From: Paenibacillus cookii
GTDB lineage: Bacteria > Bacillota > Bacilli > Paenibacillales > Paenibacillaceae
DNA: 64,000 nucleotides
Assembly: GCF_018333375.1 (NCBI RefSeq)
Contig: NZ_BORW01000001.1
Span: forward strand, 62,001-126,000
Reading direction: 5' to 3'
Part shown: positions 36,106 through 44,863 of the stretch, piece by piece
Position numbering within the stretch: the first letter of the stretch is position 1
Layout: each line of letters starts with the position of its first letter
The notes under the pieces: generated by a model
The model's input: the letters and a program-made list of their open reading frames with translations, nothing else
The model's database searches: none
What the model was told of the DNA's origin: nothing
Made by a program: the position numbers and the translations under genes

Positions 36106-37236
36106 TTATTGTTTTTCCCCATTCGAGCTGGCGGGCCACGCCGGTTTTCCCGAAACGAGAATGTTGTCCCCGACCTGCTCGACCTGAAGTTCATTTAACG
36201 TAATCGCATCGGCCATGCGGCGGATGCCTTCAAAATCGAAATTATGCGGGGCATGCTTGCCGCCGACGATTTTCGGAGCGATATACATTACGATTCGGTC
36301 CGCCAGGCGCGCCTGCAGCAGCTCCCCGTTCAGCGTCCCGCCGCCTTCGACCAGGATGGAGCCGATTTCCCGGCGGCCAAGCTCCTCCAAAGCGGTTCTC
36401 AGATCCACGCGAGGCCCCGCGCCGCAGGCGACGACCTCCGCCCCGAGTTCCTCCAGCATCCTGCGCCGTTCTGCCGGCGCCTGCTCCGTCGTCAACACGA
36501 CGATGGGCGAGGTGCCATCCTTGAACATTTTGGCTTCGGCCGGCATGCGAAGCCCGGAGTCGACGACGATCCGTACCGGCTGCAAGCCTTCCGCGCGTTC
36601 ATGCCGCGTCGTCAGGCTGGGATCGTCGGCCAGAACCGTTCCGATCCCGACCATGATCGCCTGATGCCGATGGCGAAGGGCATGCGCCTGAAGCCGGGCT
36701 TCCGCGTTTGATATCCACTTGCTGTCGCCCGTGTCGGCGGCGATTTTCCCGTCCAACGTGCTTGCCGTCTTGATCGTCACGTAAGGCAGCTTTGTCGTGA
36801 TATACTTCGCGAACTTTTCGTTCAGGCGAAGCGCCCGTTCCCGCAGCACGCCGACATCGACTTCGATTCCGTGACGGCGGAGCCGTTCGATCCCGGAGCC
36901 CGCGACGACGGGATTCGGATCTTCGCAAGCGACGACGACCCGCTTCACCTTGGCTTTGATCAACAGGTCGCTGCATGGCGGGGTTTTGCCGTGATGGCTG
37001 CAGGGCTCCAGCGTGACGTACACCGTGCTGCCTTCGGCCTGATCGCCGGCCATTCGGACGGCATGCACTTCCGCATGCGCGGTTCCTCGCTGCAGATGCG
37101 TCCCGAGTCCGACAAGCGCGCCGCCTTTGACGATCACGCAGCCCACGACCGGATTGATTCCCGTCTGCCCCTGCGCGCGTTCGGCCATATCCAGCGCCAG
37201 GGACATGTAAAATTCGTCGTTCACGGGGAGTTCCAT
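36106..37236 (-). CDS. ribD: Bifunctional riboflavin deaminase/reductase RibD
   Basis: Carries out deamination of the pyrimidine intermediate and reduction of its ribosyl side chain. 376 residues. The deaminase half has the zinc site HAE and PCSHHGKTPPC; the reductase half has KTASTLDGKIA, STRH-type NADPH region (TRHERAEG) and VEGGGTLNGELL. First gene of the operon, downstream of the FMN riboswitch. The ATG at 37236 is preceded by GGAGGGG; longer readings to 37425 would cover the regulatory terminator. Confidence 0.95.
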   Translation of the reverse strand: MELPVNDEFYMSLALDMAERAQGQTGINPVVGCVIVKGGALVGLGTHLQRGTAHAEVHAVRMAGDQAEGSTVYVTLEPCSHHGKTPPCSDLLIKAKVKRVVVACEDPNPVVAGSGIERLRRHGIEVDVGVLRERALRLNEKFAKYITTKLPYVTIKTASTLDGKIAADTGDSKWISNAEARLQAHALRHRHQAIMVGIGTVLADDPSLTTRHERAEGLQPVRIVVDSGLRMPAEAKMFKDGTSPIVVLTTEQAPAERRRMLEELGAEVVACGAGPRVDLRTALEELGRREIGSILVEGGGTLNGELLQARLADRIVMYIAPKIVGGKHAPHNFDFEGIRRMADAITLNELQVEQVGDNILVSGKPAWPASSNGEKQ

Positions 37237-37283
37237 CGCGCAAGTCCCCTCCTTTCCGTTCTTTTGCCTGATCAACCAGGCAA

Positions 37284-37315
37284 CAAAAAAGCCCTCCGGA
37301 TACCATCCGGGGGCT
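37284..37315 (-). terminator. Riboswitch-controlled terminator before ribD
   Basis: AGCCCCCGGAT / ATCCGGAGGGCT stem followed by six T residues, about 280 bases after the FMN aptamer and 48 bases before ribD. It probably forms when FMN is bound. The stretch 37316-37597 between aptamer and terminator shows no gene. Confidence 0.8.
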
Positions 37316-37597
37316 TGTCGAGAGTAAGCTAAAGACACGCGAATAAAGCTTCGCCCAATCATCATCATAGGCGTACCCGCAACCGGGAACGGCAAAACAA
37401 AGCGAGCCTGAGTCACTTGCTTCATCCGAGACGCGACGCGAAAACGGGACCTCCTTGAAGATCGAATCCGGAGTCATCAAAAAACCCGTTTTCCGATATT
37501 CCAAGAACGAACGTCCTGAAAACACGTAAAAAAGACACGTCTATGCCGCAGCTTTATTGGTGCAAACGCATAAGCATATGTACCATGCGCTTTCGCT

Positions 37598-37772
37598 CCT
37601 TCTCCCATCCAGACTATACTGTCGGTCCCGGATTTGCACCGGGTCCACCGTACGCGGGCGCTAAAGGCCACGCGGCCGGGTCACGGACTAAGATGCACCA
37701 GTTTCATGGCCGTACGCCATAAACGAAATGCATCATCACCGCCGGTAGGGAATTTCACCCTGCCCCGAAGGA
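37598..37772 (-). promoter_or_regulatory. FMN riboswitch (RFN element)
   Basis: The minus strand holds the conserved RFN blocks in order: CTTCGGGGCAGGGTG, AATTCCCTACCGGCGGT, the middle AGTCCGTGACCCG segment, GGTGCAAATCCGGGACCGACAGT and the closing AGTCTGGATGGGAGAAGG. These form the six-helix FMN aptamer. It precedes ribD and would shut the riboflavin operon when FMN is plentiful. Confidence 0.95.
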
Positions 37773-37942
37773 ATAAACCAATCATGCGTATGAAATTGTT
37801 GGAAAGCCTGCTGAAAAAGATCAAGCCGCTTTCTAAAAGAAATGTTACCACCACTTCGGCCAAATTGCAACCTTTGCCCCGCGAAGCCGGTCCTATGGCT
37901 CGCAAACGCCTGCAACGAAAGGCTTTCGGACTTCATCAAACG

Positions 37943-37978
37943 AAAAAAAGCCGACGCCGGTAAGTACCGGCGCCGGCT
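37943..37978 (-). terminator. Terminator after ppiB
   Basis: GCCGGCGCCGG / CCGGCGTCGGC stem followed by seven T residues on the minus strand. Between it and the riboswitch (37773-37942) there should be the rib promoter, but I cannot point to clear hexamers. Confidence 0.85.
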
Positions 37979-38030
37979 GTGCCGTTCGCTGACGGTCAAG
38001 CCAAAACGTTCCGAAGAGGCGATGCCCTTC

Positions 38031-38468
38031 TTATTGTTCGTCCCAAACTTTGACTTCTTTCATTTTGTCGCCCGGTCTGATCGCGTCGACAAGCTCCATG
38101 CCTTTCGTCACTTTGCCGAAAACGGTATGCACGCCGTCCAGGTGATGCTGCGGCTCGTACACGATAAAAAATTGGCTGCCGCCCGTGTTGCGTCCGGCAT
38201 GCGCCATGGACAACACGCCTCTCTCGTGCTTCGTCGTGTTCGTTGCGGTTTCGCAATCGATGGTGTAACCCGGGCCGCCGGTGCCGTTTCCGATCGGGCA
38301 GCCGCCTTGCGCCACGAAACCAGGAATCACGCGGTGGAACGTCAGGCCGTTATAAAAGCCGGAATTCGCCAGCTTTTCAAAGTTTGCCACCGTGTTCGGC
38401 GCTTCTTGCGGCAAAAATTCTATTTCAACTACTCCGCCTTTTTCAAGTTCAATCGTACCTTTTTTCAT
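38031..38468 (-). CDS. ppiB: Peptidyl-prolyl cis-trans isomerase (cyclophilin type)
   Basis: Cytosolic cyclophilin that speeds up proline isomerisation. 145 residues, the short bacterial form. Active-site arginine and neighbours are present in [13 protein letters not shown], with GGSQFFI and [12 protein letters not shown] completing the pocket. GGAGG precedes the ATG. Follows lysA after 264 bases that carry the lysA terminator. Confidence 0.95.
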   Translation of the reverse strand: MKKGTIELEKGGVVEIEFLPQEAPNTVANFEKLANSGFYNGLTFHRVIPGFVAQGGCPIGNGTGGPGYTIDCETATNTTKHERGVLSMAHAGRNTGGSQFFIVYEPQHHLDGVHTVFGKVTKGMELVDAIRPGDKMKEVKVWDEQ

Positions 38469-38614
38469 CGGTATTCACTTCCTCCGGATATTTTCGTTTA
38501 TTGGATGCTGCTTCATTCGCCAATGGACAAACACCGGTACAAGCATGTCCGCCGTTTGGACTCACTACCTGATTGTATCTTACATGCAGACCCTTTTGCA
38601 ATGATTTCGGGAAA

Positions 38615-38660
38615 CGAAAAAGACCATTTCCGCATTCCCCAATACAGAAATGATCTTTTC
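38615..38660 (-). terminator. Terminator after lysA
   Basis: AAAGATCATTTC pairs with GAAATGGTCTTT (wobble allowed), followed by T residues on the minus strand, about 75 bases past the lysA stop codon. Confidence 0.65.
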
Positions 38661-38732
38661 CGTGTTTTGTTCTTCACCAATTCTTGCTTTTTAACGACGG
38701 CTGTTCCCGATCTCTCGGACCGCTGTAAATCC

Positions 38733-40064
38733 TTACTTCAGGACAGCCTGCTTGCTGATCCGCTCCGGGATGACGTCGTTGCCGACGATATCCTGCAGCG
38801 TTTCGCGGCGGACGACCAGATCGCTTTCGCCCTCGCGGACGAATACGACCGCCGGACGGCGAATGCGGTTATAGTTGCTGGCCATGGAATAGTTGTACGC
38901 TCCCGTGCAGGAAACAGCCAGCAGGTCTCCGCTGTTTACTTTGGGCAGGTCCAGGTCCCAGATCAGCATGTCGCCGCTTTCGCAGCATTTTCCGGCAATG
39001 GAAACCGTCTCTTCGACCGGATCGTTCGCGCGGTTGGCGAGCAGCGCTTCATATTTGGATTCGTACAAAGCGGGACGCGGATTGTCCGTCATGCCGCCGT
39101 CTACGGCCACATATTTGCGGACGCCCGGAATGTCCTTGCTCGTTCCGACCGTGTAAAGCGTCGTGCCGGCGTCGCCGACGATGCTCCGGCCCGGCTCCAC
39201 CCAAATTTCGGGAAGCTCGGAAGACCATCCGGAAAAATGGGTTTTAACCGCATCGGTGATCGCTTTTACGTATTGCGAAACCTCAAGCGGCGTATCCCCG
39301 TCCACATAGCGGATCCCGAAACCTCCGCCCAGGTTGACCACCTTGAACTGCACGGCAAGCTGCTCGGACACGCTTTTTGCGAATTCCGCCACTCGTTGCA
39401 CCGCCATTTCAAAGCCTTCAACCTCGAAGATTTGGGAGCCGATGTGGGAATGAACGCCGAGCAGCTCCAGGTTCGACTGTTCGGAGGCCAGCTTCACGGC
39501 TTCGAATGCCGATCCGTTGCCGATGTCGAAGCCGAACTTGGAATCGGTTTGACCCGTGGAGATGTACTCATGGGTATGCGCTTCGACGCCCGGCGTTACG
39601 CGGAGCAAAATTTGCACGCGCACGTTTTTCTCGGCCGCGACCGCATTCAAGAGGTGCAGCTCCACCAAGTTGTCCACAACGAAGCAGCCGATTTCGGCGT
39701 CGATCGCCATTTCGATTTCCTCCAGCGTTTTGTTGTTGCCGTGGAAATGAATGCGTTTGGCCGGAAATCCTGCCTGCAGCGCGGTGTAAAGCTCCCCGTC
39801 GGATACCACATCAAGCGACATGCCTTCCTGGTCTGCGATGCGGCACATGGCCATCGTGCAAAACGCTTTGCTCGCATAAGCGACCTGGAATTTCAGGCCG
39901 GATGCGCGGAAAGCTGCGATGTACTGCTGGCAGCGCTGACGCACGAGCTCTTCGTCCACGATATAAAGCGGTGTTCCGTATCGGGCCTTGAGTTCCGTCA
40001 CGTCGCAACCGCCGATTTCCAGATGCCCTGCTGCGTTTATTTGACTTGTACCATGTAAGAACAT
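38733..40064 (-). CDS. lysA: Diaminopimelate decarboxylase
   Basis: PLP enzyme for the last step of lysine synthesis. 443 residues: AYASKAFCTMAM (PLP lysine), HGNNKTLEEI, GGGFGIRY, VEPGRSIVGDAG and GKCCESGDML with the dimer-site cysteine. Full family length. It follows spoVAF by 117 bases, the same neighbourhood as in Bacillus. No lysine riboswitch is seen in the short leader. Confidence 0.96.
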   Translation of the reverse strand: MFLHGTSQINAAGHLEIGGCDVTELKARYGTPLYIVDEELVRQRCQQYIAAFRASGLKFQVAYASKAFCTMAMCRIADQEGMSLDVVSDGELYTALQAGFPAKRIHFHGNNKTLEEIEMAIDAEIGCFVVDNLVELHLLNAVAAEKNVRVQILLRVTPGVEAHTHEYISTGQTDSKFGFDIGNGSAFEAVKLASEQSNLELLGVHSHIGSQIFEVEGFEMAVQRVAEFAKSVSEQLAVQFKVVNLGGGFGIRYVDGDTPLEVSQYVKAITDAVKTHFSGWSSELPEIWVEPGRSIVGDAGTTLYTVGTSKDIPGVRKYVAVDGGMTDNPRPALYESKYEALLANRANDPVEETVSIAGKCCESGDMLIWDLDLPKVNSGDLLAVSCTGAYNYSMASNYNRIRRPAVVFVREGESDLVVRRETLQDIVGNDVIPERISKQAVLK

Positions 40065-40181
40065 AATTCAGCATCCCTTCGCTTTCTGTGGAAAATCAAA
40101 CTTCCATCTGAACTTTTACATCAGTATAACAGACAACGGAAGAGAATGAATGGATTTTTAAGCAAAACATTTGTATTTTTT

Positions 40182-41927
40182 CTACGATTGATCCGTATTG
40201 TCCGGGTTAGGCGCCATTTTCGTGTTATCCCGCGTTTTGTTGAAGGATGGCCTTTTCTTCGCCTCCAGCAGCGGAAAACGGAATAATACGCTCGCCAGCG
40301 CCTTTGCATTAAAAGGTATAAACGGCCACAAATACGAAGAATTGTACGATCGGTGCAGCGTCAGCAGCAAAACGAGCAGCGTCGTGCCGATGACGAACCC
40401 CTGCACCTTAAAGAGCGCAACGGCCACCAGAAGCACCAGGCGCACCAGCCGGTTGGCCAGCCCGAGCTCATAGCTTGGCGTCGCAAACATGCCGATGGCC
40501 GCAACGGCCATATAGAGCACGACTTCGTTGACGAACAATCCGGTTTTGACCGCGATGTCGCCGACGAGGATGGCCGCGATCAACCCCATGGCGGACGCCA
40601 GCGGCGTAGGGGTGTGGACGGCCGCCAGCCGCAGCAGGTCCACCCCGAATTCGACCATCAGAAACTGGGCGACCAAAGGGACTTTGCCATGGTCATGAGG
40701 CCCGATGAACTGGAGAAAGCCCGGCTTCAATTCCGGATTGGCCACCAACAGCATCCATAAGGGCAGCAAAAACATGGAAGCGACGATCCCGAGAAAGCGG
40801 ATCCACCTCAAATACGTGCCCATAAATGCCGTTTGCCGGTTTTCCTCGGCATGCTGGCACAGGTCGAAAAAAGTGGTCGGCATGACCATGACGCTCGGCG
40901 ACGTATCGACGAACACGGCCACCCGCCCCTCCAAAATATGCGAAGCCACCACGTCGGGCCGTTCCGAATACCGGACCAGCGGATACGGATGCCAGCCTTT
41001 GTTGATGATCGCCTCCTCCAGCTGCTTATCCGCCTGCGGCAGCCCTTCGATGTCCAGGCCTTTGATTTTTTCCCGGATCGAATCGACCTGCACTTTATCG
41101 ACGATATCGTCAATATATGCAATGCACACGTCCGTACGTGTACGTCTACCTACCTGGACCAGTTCCGCTTTGAATCCGGGATCGCGGACGCGGCGGCGGA
41201 CAAGAGCGATATTGCTGAGCAGCGTCTCGACAAAGCCGTCCCTGGAGCCCCGTACCACCCTCTCGATGCTCGGTTCCTCCGGGCTGCGCACCGGGAAGGT
41301 GCGCGTATCCAGCACGATGGCCGCCTGCTCGCCTTCGATGTACAGGGCGGACATGCCCATCAGCACCTTGTTGATCGTGGAGCTAAGCTTCTTTTCGACT
41401 TCCACCTGAATATGCGGGATATAACATTCGAAAAAGGCTTTCAGCGCATCGGTCGTCAATTGATCCGCCGACAGATAGGTCAGCCGCTTCAAAATTTCGA
41501 GCATGATGTTGTCTTTGGCGAACCCGTTGACGAAAAACAGCCCCGTGCGCTGCCCCGCCAGCGTCATCTCGCGGAACACGATGTCAAAGGAGGTCCCGAG
41601 TCCCACCACTTCCTTTAACGTCGCCTTCGTTTGGTCGAGGCTCCCCGAAATGTCGTCCGTCTTTTGCCAGTAGATGACCGATTCCTCGACCGAGTCGGAG
41701 TGCTCCTTTTCCCGCTTTTTCTCCTCGGCTTTGGCCGGACCCTTCTGCCGCTGCCCTTCCGCCGCCTTCATGTTTGACCCGTTCCCGGGATCATGGCCAT
41801 TCCCATCGCCTGCGTTTGAACTCGAGGCCGCCTCTCCCTCTGCTTCCTCCGCGTCGCCGTACGACATCGCCACGGCCGGTTTTGCCGGATCCTCCATGCC
41901 TGTTCGTTCGTTTTCATGTTCGTTCAT
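40182..41927 (-). CDS. spoVAF: Stage V sporulation protein AF (GerA family)
   Basis: Spore membrane protein of the GerA-A family encoded with the SpoVA dipicolinate channel genes. 581 residues: an N-terminal low-complexity region rich in Glu, Ala, Gly and Lys (about 1-80) not usual for the family, the soluble GerA domain (85-370, including SPEEPSIERVVRGSRDGFVETL) and five or so membrane helices (about 375-530). The C-terminal tail is basic. The gene order spoVAA-AB-AF-lysA fits Bacillus except for the missing middle genes. Confidence 0.9.
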   Translation of the reverse strand: MNEHENERTGMEDPAKPAVAMSYGDAEEAEGEAASSSNAGDGNGHDPGNGSNMKAAEGQRQKGPAKAEEKKREKEHSDSVEESVIYWQKTDDISGSLDQTKATLKEVVGLGTSFDIVFREMTLAGQRTGLFFVNGFAKDNIMLEILKRLTYLSADQLTTDALKAFFECYIPHIQVEVEKKLSSTINKVLMGMSALYIEGEQAAIVLDTRTFPVRSPEEPSIERVVRGSRDGFVETLLSNIALVRRRVRDPGFKAELVQVGRRTRTDVCIAYIDDIVDKVQVDSIREKIKGLDIEGLPQADKQLEEAIINKGWHPYPLVRYSERPDVVASHILEGRVAVFVDTSPSVMVMPTTFFDLCQHAEENRQTAFMGTYLRWIRFLGIVASMFLLPLWMLLVANPELKPGFLQFIGPHDHGKVPLVAQFLMVEFGVDLLRLAAVHTPTPLASAMGLIAAILVGDIAVKTGLFVNEVVLYMAVAAIGMFATPSYELGLANRLVRLVLLVAVALFKVQGFVIGTTLLVLLLTLHRSYNSSYLWPFIPFNAKALASVLFRFPLLEAKKRPSFNKTRDNTKMAPNPDNTDQS

Positions 41928-41950
41928 GATCCACGCACCCCTTTCGCGTC

Positions 41951-42379
41951 TTACTTTCTGTACACAAACCAGTCAAACAACGAGCCTGCCACTTTCCCCG
42001 TCACCATCGCCATCAAAAGGCCGAATAAAAAGCGGATCATCTTCAGCCGCTTCGCCAAAATCGGCAGGACGTTCAGCACCTCGGTCAAAGCCGCGGCCAA
42101 CAGGCCGATAAACACGCCGTGGAACAAACCGACGACCAGACCCGACCATGGGCCCAGCGACAGCTTCCAATTCCAAAAATCAAACACGGTCCCCACCAGC
42201 GACCCCGCGACCATCGCCCCTTCGTACCAGTGTACCCGGTGGTATGAACGCGTCAGTTGGGCAAGCCTCGGAATCATGTCCAGCACGATAAACAAGGCGA
42301 TCACGCCGCCGCCGACGGCAATGCCTCCTGCAATGCCCAGCAAAATTTGCACCAGCATACCAAATGCCGTCGTGTTCAA
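41951..42379 (-). CDS. spoVAB: Stage V sporulation protein AB
   Basis: 142-residue protein with four hydrophobic helices, part of the SpoVA set for dipicolinic acid uptake into the spore. Contains LGIAGGIAVGGGVIALF and RSYHRVHWYEGAMVAGSLVGTVFDFW. TTG start with AAGGGTG nine bases upstream; overlaps the spoVAA stop. Exact role of SpoVAB is not known in any species. Confidence 0.87.
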   Translation of the reverse strand: MNTTAFGMLVQILLGIAGGIAVGGGVIALFIVLDMIPRLAQLTRSYHRVHWYEGAMVAGSLVGTVFDFWNWKLSLGPWSGLVVGLFHGVFIGLLAAALTEVLNVLPILAKRLKMIRFLFGLLMAMVTGKVAGSLFDWFVYRK

Positions 42380-43017
42380 TGCGGTTCACCCTTGTTTTGC
42401 GACGCTTTCATCCGTTTGTATTCCTGGGCGACGACAAACTGATCGATGTTTTCCTGGTAAAGGAACATTTCCACCTCAAGCGGGGTCGGCTCCTCGTTCC
42501 ATTTTTTCTTGAACAGATGGTTGAAAAAAATGACCATGCCAAACCCGATGCCAAACGAATAAGCCGCCTGGAACAGGTAAGGATGCTCGTCCCGTTTGCC
42601 CGTCAACATTTCCACCGTCCGGATCTGAACCTCCTGCATGTTGACGTCCGCATGAAAATTCATGATCGTCAGCGCGGAGCCGAAAAAAAGAAGGAGCCAA
42701 ACGAGCAAAAACAGCGCGAGGGAAGGCTTCCGCGGATTTTGGACGACCTCCACCAGCACGTGGTTTTGCCCGATCGGTTCGATTTTCACCCCGGGGATAA
42801 GCTCCTGCACCTTCGGTATGATTTGCATAAGGTCGATAAGCAGTAAATTGCCGTCCCATTTTTGCGGCTCGACCAGCTCCAAATTGCGAAGCGGCGCCTC
42901 CCACTCCGGGTCGCTCAGGATCCGGGCGACATGCCCAAGCGTCACGACCCTGCCCTGCGTGATCGGCACGCGGCTGCGCAGCTGCAGGTACACCGTAGGA
43001 GCCGAATTCGATGACAT
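42376..43017 (-). CDS. spoVAA: Stage V sporulation protein AA
   Basis: 213 residues: an N-terminal soluble domain (to about 110) including YLQLRSRVPITQGRVVTLGHVA, then two membrane helices (about 110-128 and 155-175). Part of the SpoVA operon expressed in the forespore under SigG in Bacillus. I start at the ATG 43017, eight bases after GGAG; a GTG three codons earlier is also possible. A TATACTA hexamer at 43049-43055 (minus) could be a SigG/SigF -10, weakly supported. Confidence 0.87.
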   Translation of the reverse strand: MSSNSAPTVYLQLRSRVPITQGRVVTLGHVARILSDPEWEAPLRNLELVEPQKWDGNLLLIDLMQIIPKVQELIPGVKIEPIGQNHVLVEVVQNPRKPSLALFLLVWLLLFFGSALTIMNFHADVNMQEVQIRTVEMLTGKRDEHPYLFQAAYSFGIGFGMVIFFNHLFKKKWNEEPTPLEVEMFLYQENIDQFVVAQEYKRMKASQNKGEPH

Positions 43018-43140
43018 TCCTATCACTCCTTTGCTGCCTCAATGACGTTAGTATAGGAAAAAGCTCCGTTTTCTACTCCATCGATACCATTCCTGGACGT
43101 TTTCCCTTGTTTTCGGAAAAAGCCAAATCCACTAAAAACA

Positions 43141-43183
43141 AAAACGGACCGGCCCAAGGAAAAACGTCCTTGGAACCGGTCCG
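43141..43183 (-). terminator. Terminator after sigF operon
   Basis: GGACCGG...CCGGTCC stem with inner CCAAGG/CCTTGG and a T-run on the minus strand, 9 bases past the sigF stop. Separates spoIIA-sigF from the spoVA genes. Confidence 0.9.
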
Positions 43184-43191
43184 CCGCGCGT

Positions 43192-43947
43192 TTACTGCGC
43201 AATCTGATCGCGGATCAGCTGCAATATTTTCTTTTCCAGGCGCGACACCTGCACCTGGGATATGCCAAGCCTGGAGGCCACCTCCGATTGGGTCTGATCC
43301 CGGTAATACCGCAGGTACACGATCAGCTTCTCGCGTTCGGAAAGGCCGTCGATCGCTTCGTTCAGGGCCAGCTTGTCGAACCAGCGCTCCTGCGTATCGT
43401 CGGCGATTTGGTCCATCAGCGTAATCGGATCGCCGTCGTTCTCAAAGACGGTTTCATGGATCGAGGTCGGGGGTTTGTTTGCCTCTTGGGCAAATACCAC
43501 TTCCTCCGGCGTGACCCCGAGTTCTTCGGCCACTTCCTTCACGGTCGGCAGCCGATCCAGGTGTTTCGACAGCTCGTCTTTTTTCTTCCGGACTTTGTTC
43601 GCCATTTCCTTCAGCGAGCGGCTTACCTTAAGCGTGCCGTCGTCCCGGAGGAACCGCTGAATTTCGCCGATGATCATCGGCACGGCATACGTCGAAAATT
43701 TAACGTCGTAGCTCAAATCGAATTTATCCACCGACTTCAGCAGACCGATACAGCCGATCTGAAACAAATCCTCCGGCTCATAACCGCGGTTCATGAACCT
43801 TTGTACAACGGACCAGACGAGACGGATGTTGCAGTTTACCAGCGTATCGCGGGCCATGCTGTCTCCGGCCTGGCTCAGCGCGATCAGGCGTTTGACTTCC
43901 GCATCTTCCAGATAGGTCTGCGAAGGTTTTTTCACATCAGCATCCAT
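43192..43947 (-). CDS. sigF: RNA polymerase sigma factor SigF
   Basis: First forespore-specific sigma factor. 251 residues with regions 2 (LVNCNIRLVWSVVQRFMNRGYEPEDLFQIGCIGLLKSVDKFD), 3 and 4 (YYRDQTQSEVASRLGISQVQVSRLEKKILQ) complete. Held inactive by SpoIIAB until SpoIIAA frees it. Third gene of the spoIIAA-spoIIAB-sigF operon, 11 bases after spoIIAB. Confidence 0.97.
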   Translation of the reverse strand: MDADVKKPSQTYLEDAEVKRLIALSQAGDSMARDTLVNCNIRLVWSVVQRFMNRGYEPEDLFQIGCIGLLKSVDKFDLSYDVKFSTYAVPMIIGEIQRFLRDDGTLKVSRSLKEMANKVRKKKDELSKHLDRLPTVKEVAEELGVTPEEVVFAQEANKPPTSIHETVFENDGDPITLMDQIADDTQERWFDKLALNEAIDGLSEREKLIVYLRYYRDQTQSEVASRLGISQVQVSRLEKKILQLIRDQIAQ

Positions 43948-43958
43948 GCGCCCAACCC

Positions 43959-44420
43959 CTAATTATACAAAGCTTTCTTGGATTCAATCCTTTTCTTCAT
44001 CCTGATCGATGTACCGGAGCCGGGTTCGCTGGAAACTTCAAATTCGTCCATGAAGTTTTCCATGATCGTAAATCCCATCCCTGATCTCTCCAGTTCAGGC
44101 TTTGACGTGTACAGCGGTTGACGGGCCAGATCCAAATCCTCGATGCCCGCCCCTTTGTCTTCGACGGTGATGGTCACCGTATCGCCGACGATTTCGGCGT
44201 TGATCGTGACGATTCCTTCGGGATTGCCGTCATACCCGTGAATGATGCTGTTCGTGACCGCTTCGGAAATGACGGTTTTCAAATCGCTCAGCTCGTCCAT
44301 GGTCGGGTCCAGCTGGGAGATAAACGCCGCGACCGTCACCCGCGCAAAGGATTCGTTTTCCGACTTGGCGGAAAATTGGAGCGTCATGAAATTGCGCTGC
44401 ACCTCTTTTTTCTCCGTCAT
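43959..44420 (-). CDS. spoIIAB: Anti-sigma F factor / serine kinase SpoIIAB
   Basis: Binds and blocks SigF, and phosphorylates SpoIIAA. 153 residues with the GHKL ATP site: [12 protein letters not shown] (N box), DKGAGIED (G1) and [10 protein letters not shown] (G2). ATG overlaps the spoIIAA stop (ATGA). Confidence 0.96.
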   Translation of the reverse strand: MTEKKEVQRNFMTLQFSAKSENESFARVTVAAFISQLDPTMDELSDLKTVISEAVTNSIIHGYDGNPEGIVTINAEIVGDTVTITVEDKGAGIEDLDLARQPLYTSKPELERSGMGFTIMENFMDEFEVSSEPGSGTSIRMKKRIESKKALYN

Positions 44421-44770
44421 GACACGACCTCCAATCCCGAAAGCGCCTGGCCTTCGTTATCATAAATAGGCATGATCTTAAACAGCCCGGACATGTCCAA
44501 CAGACGATAGACCGCCGCATTGACGTCGCATACGGCCATTTTTCCGCCTTTGCTTTTGATCAGCTTATACCGTCCCAAAATGACTCCCAAACCGGAACTG
44601 TCCATAAACTGCAAATTTTTAAAGCTGAGCACCAAATGCTCCGTTTGTCCTCTCTGGATCGCTTCGTCCAGCTGTAAACGGACATGGTCGGCGGTATGAT
44701 GATCCAATTCGCCCGAAAGGCGGACGATCAATGTTTTGCGGTGATGCTCCATTTCCACTTGCAGATTCAC
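44417..44770 (-). CDS. spoIIAA: Anti-anti-sigma factor SpoIIAA
   Basis: STAS-domain protein that releases SigF when its serine is unphosphorylated. 117 residues; the phosphorylated serine lies in [14 protein letters not shown] (about S58). First gene of the switch operon, behind a SigH-type promoter, with GAAGGAGAG as ribosome site; initiates at GTG. Confidence 0.96.
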   Translation of the reverse strand: MNLQVEMEHHRKTLIVRLSGELDHHTADHVRLQLDEAIQRGQTEHLVLSFKNLQFMDSSGLGVILGRYKLIKSKGGKMAVCDVNAAVYRLLDMSGLFKIMPIYDNEGQALSGLEVVS

Positions 44771-44805
44771 GCCTGCTCACTCTCCTTCCTGTCGCTTGAA
44801 CAAGG

Positions 44806-44834
44806 ATTTCTACGCAGCGAAAAGAGATTCCTGC
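44806..44834 (-). promoter_or_regulatory. SigH-type promoter for spoIIA operon
   Basis: On the minus strand GCAGGAATC (44834-44826) matches the SigH -35 RNAGGAWWW, and 12 bases later GTAGAAA resembles the -10 RNNGAAT. It lies between dacF and spoIIAA, where SigH transcription of spoIIA begins in Bacillus. Confidence 0.7.
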
Positions 44835-44863
44835 ACCCCGACAAAACTAGAAGAAAACCGCTA

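Noticed and set aside
37369..37425. N-terminal extension of ribD beyond 37236
   Set aside because: It would read through the riboswitch terminator, and the conserved protein starts at the MELPVN methionine with its own ribosome site.
37842..40058. 738-codon open frame on the plus strand opposite ppiB and lysA
   Set aside because: It mirrors conserved genes on the other strand; long antisense frames are common where GC-rich third positions remove stop codons, and no family motif or ribosome site is seen.
40065..40181. Possible lysine riboswitch before lysA
   Set aside because: The leader is only 117 bases and none of the lysine aptamer motifs is present.
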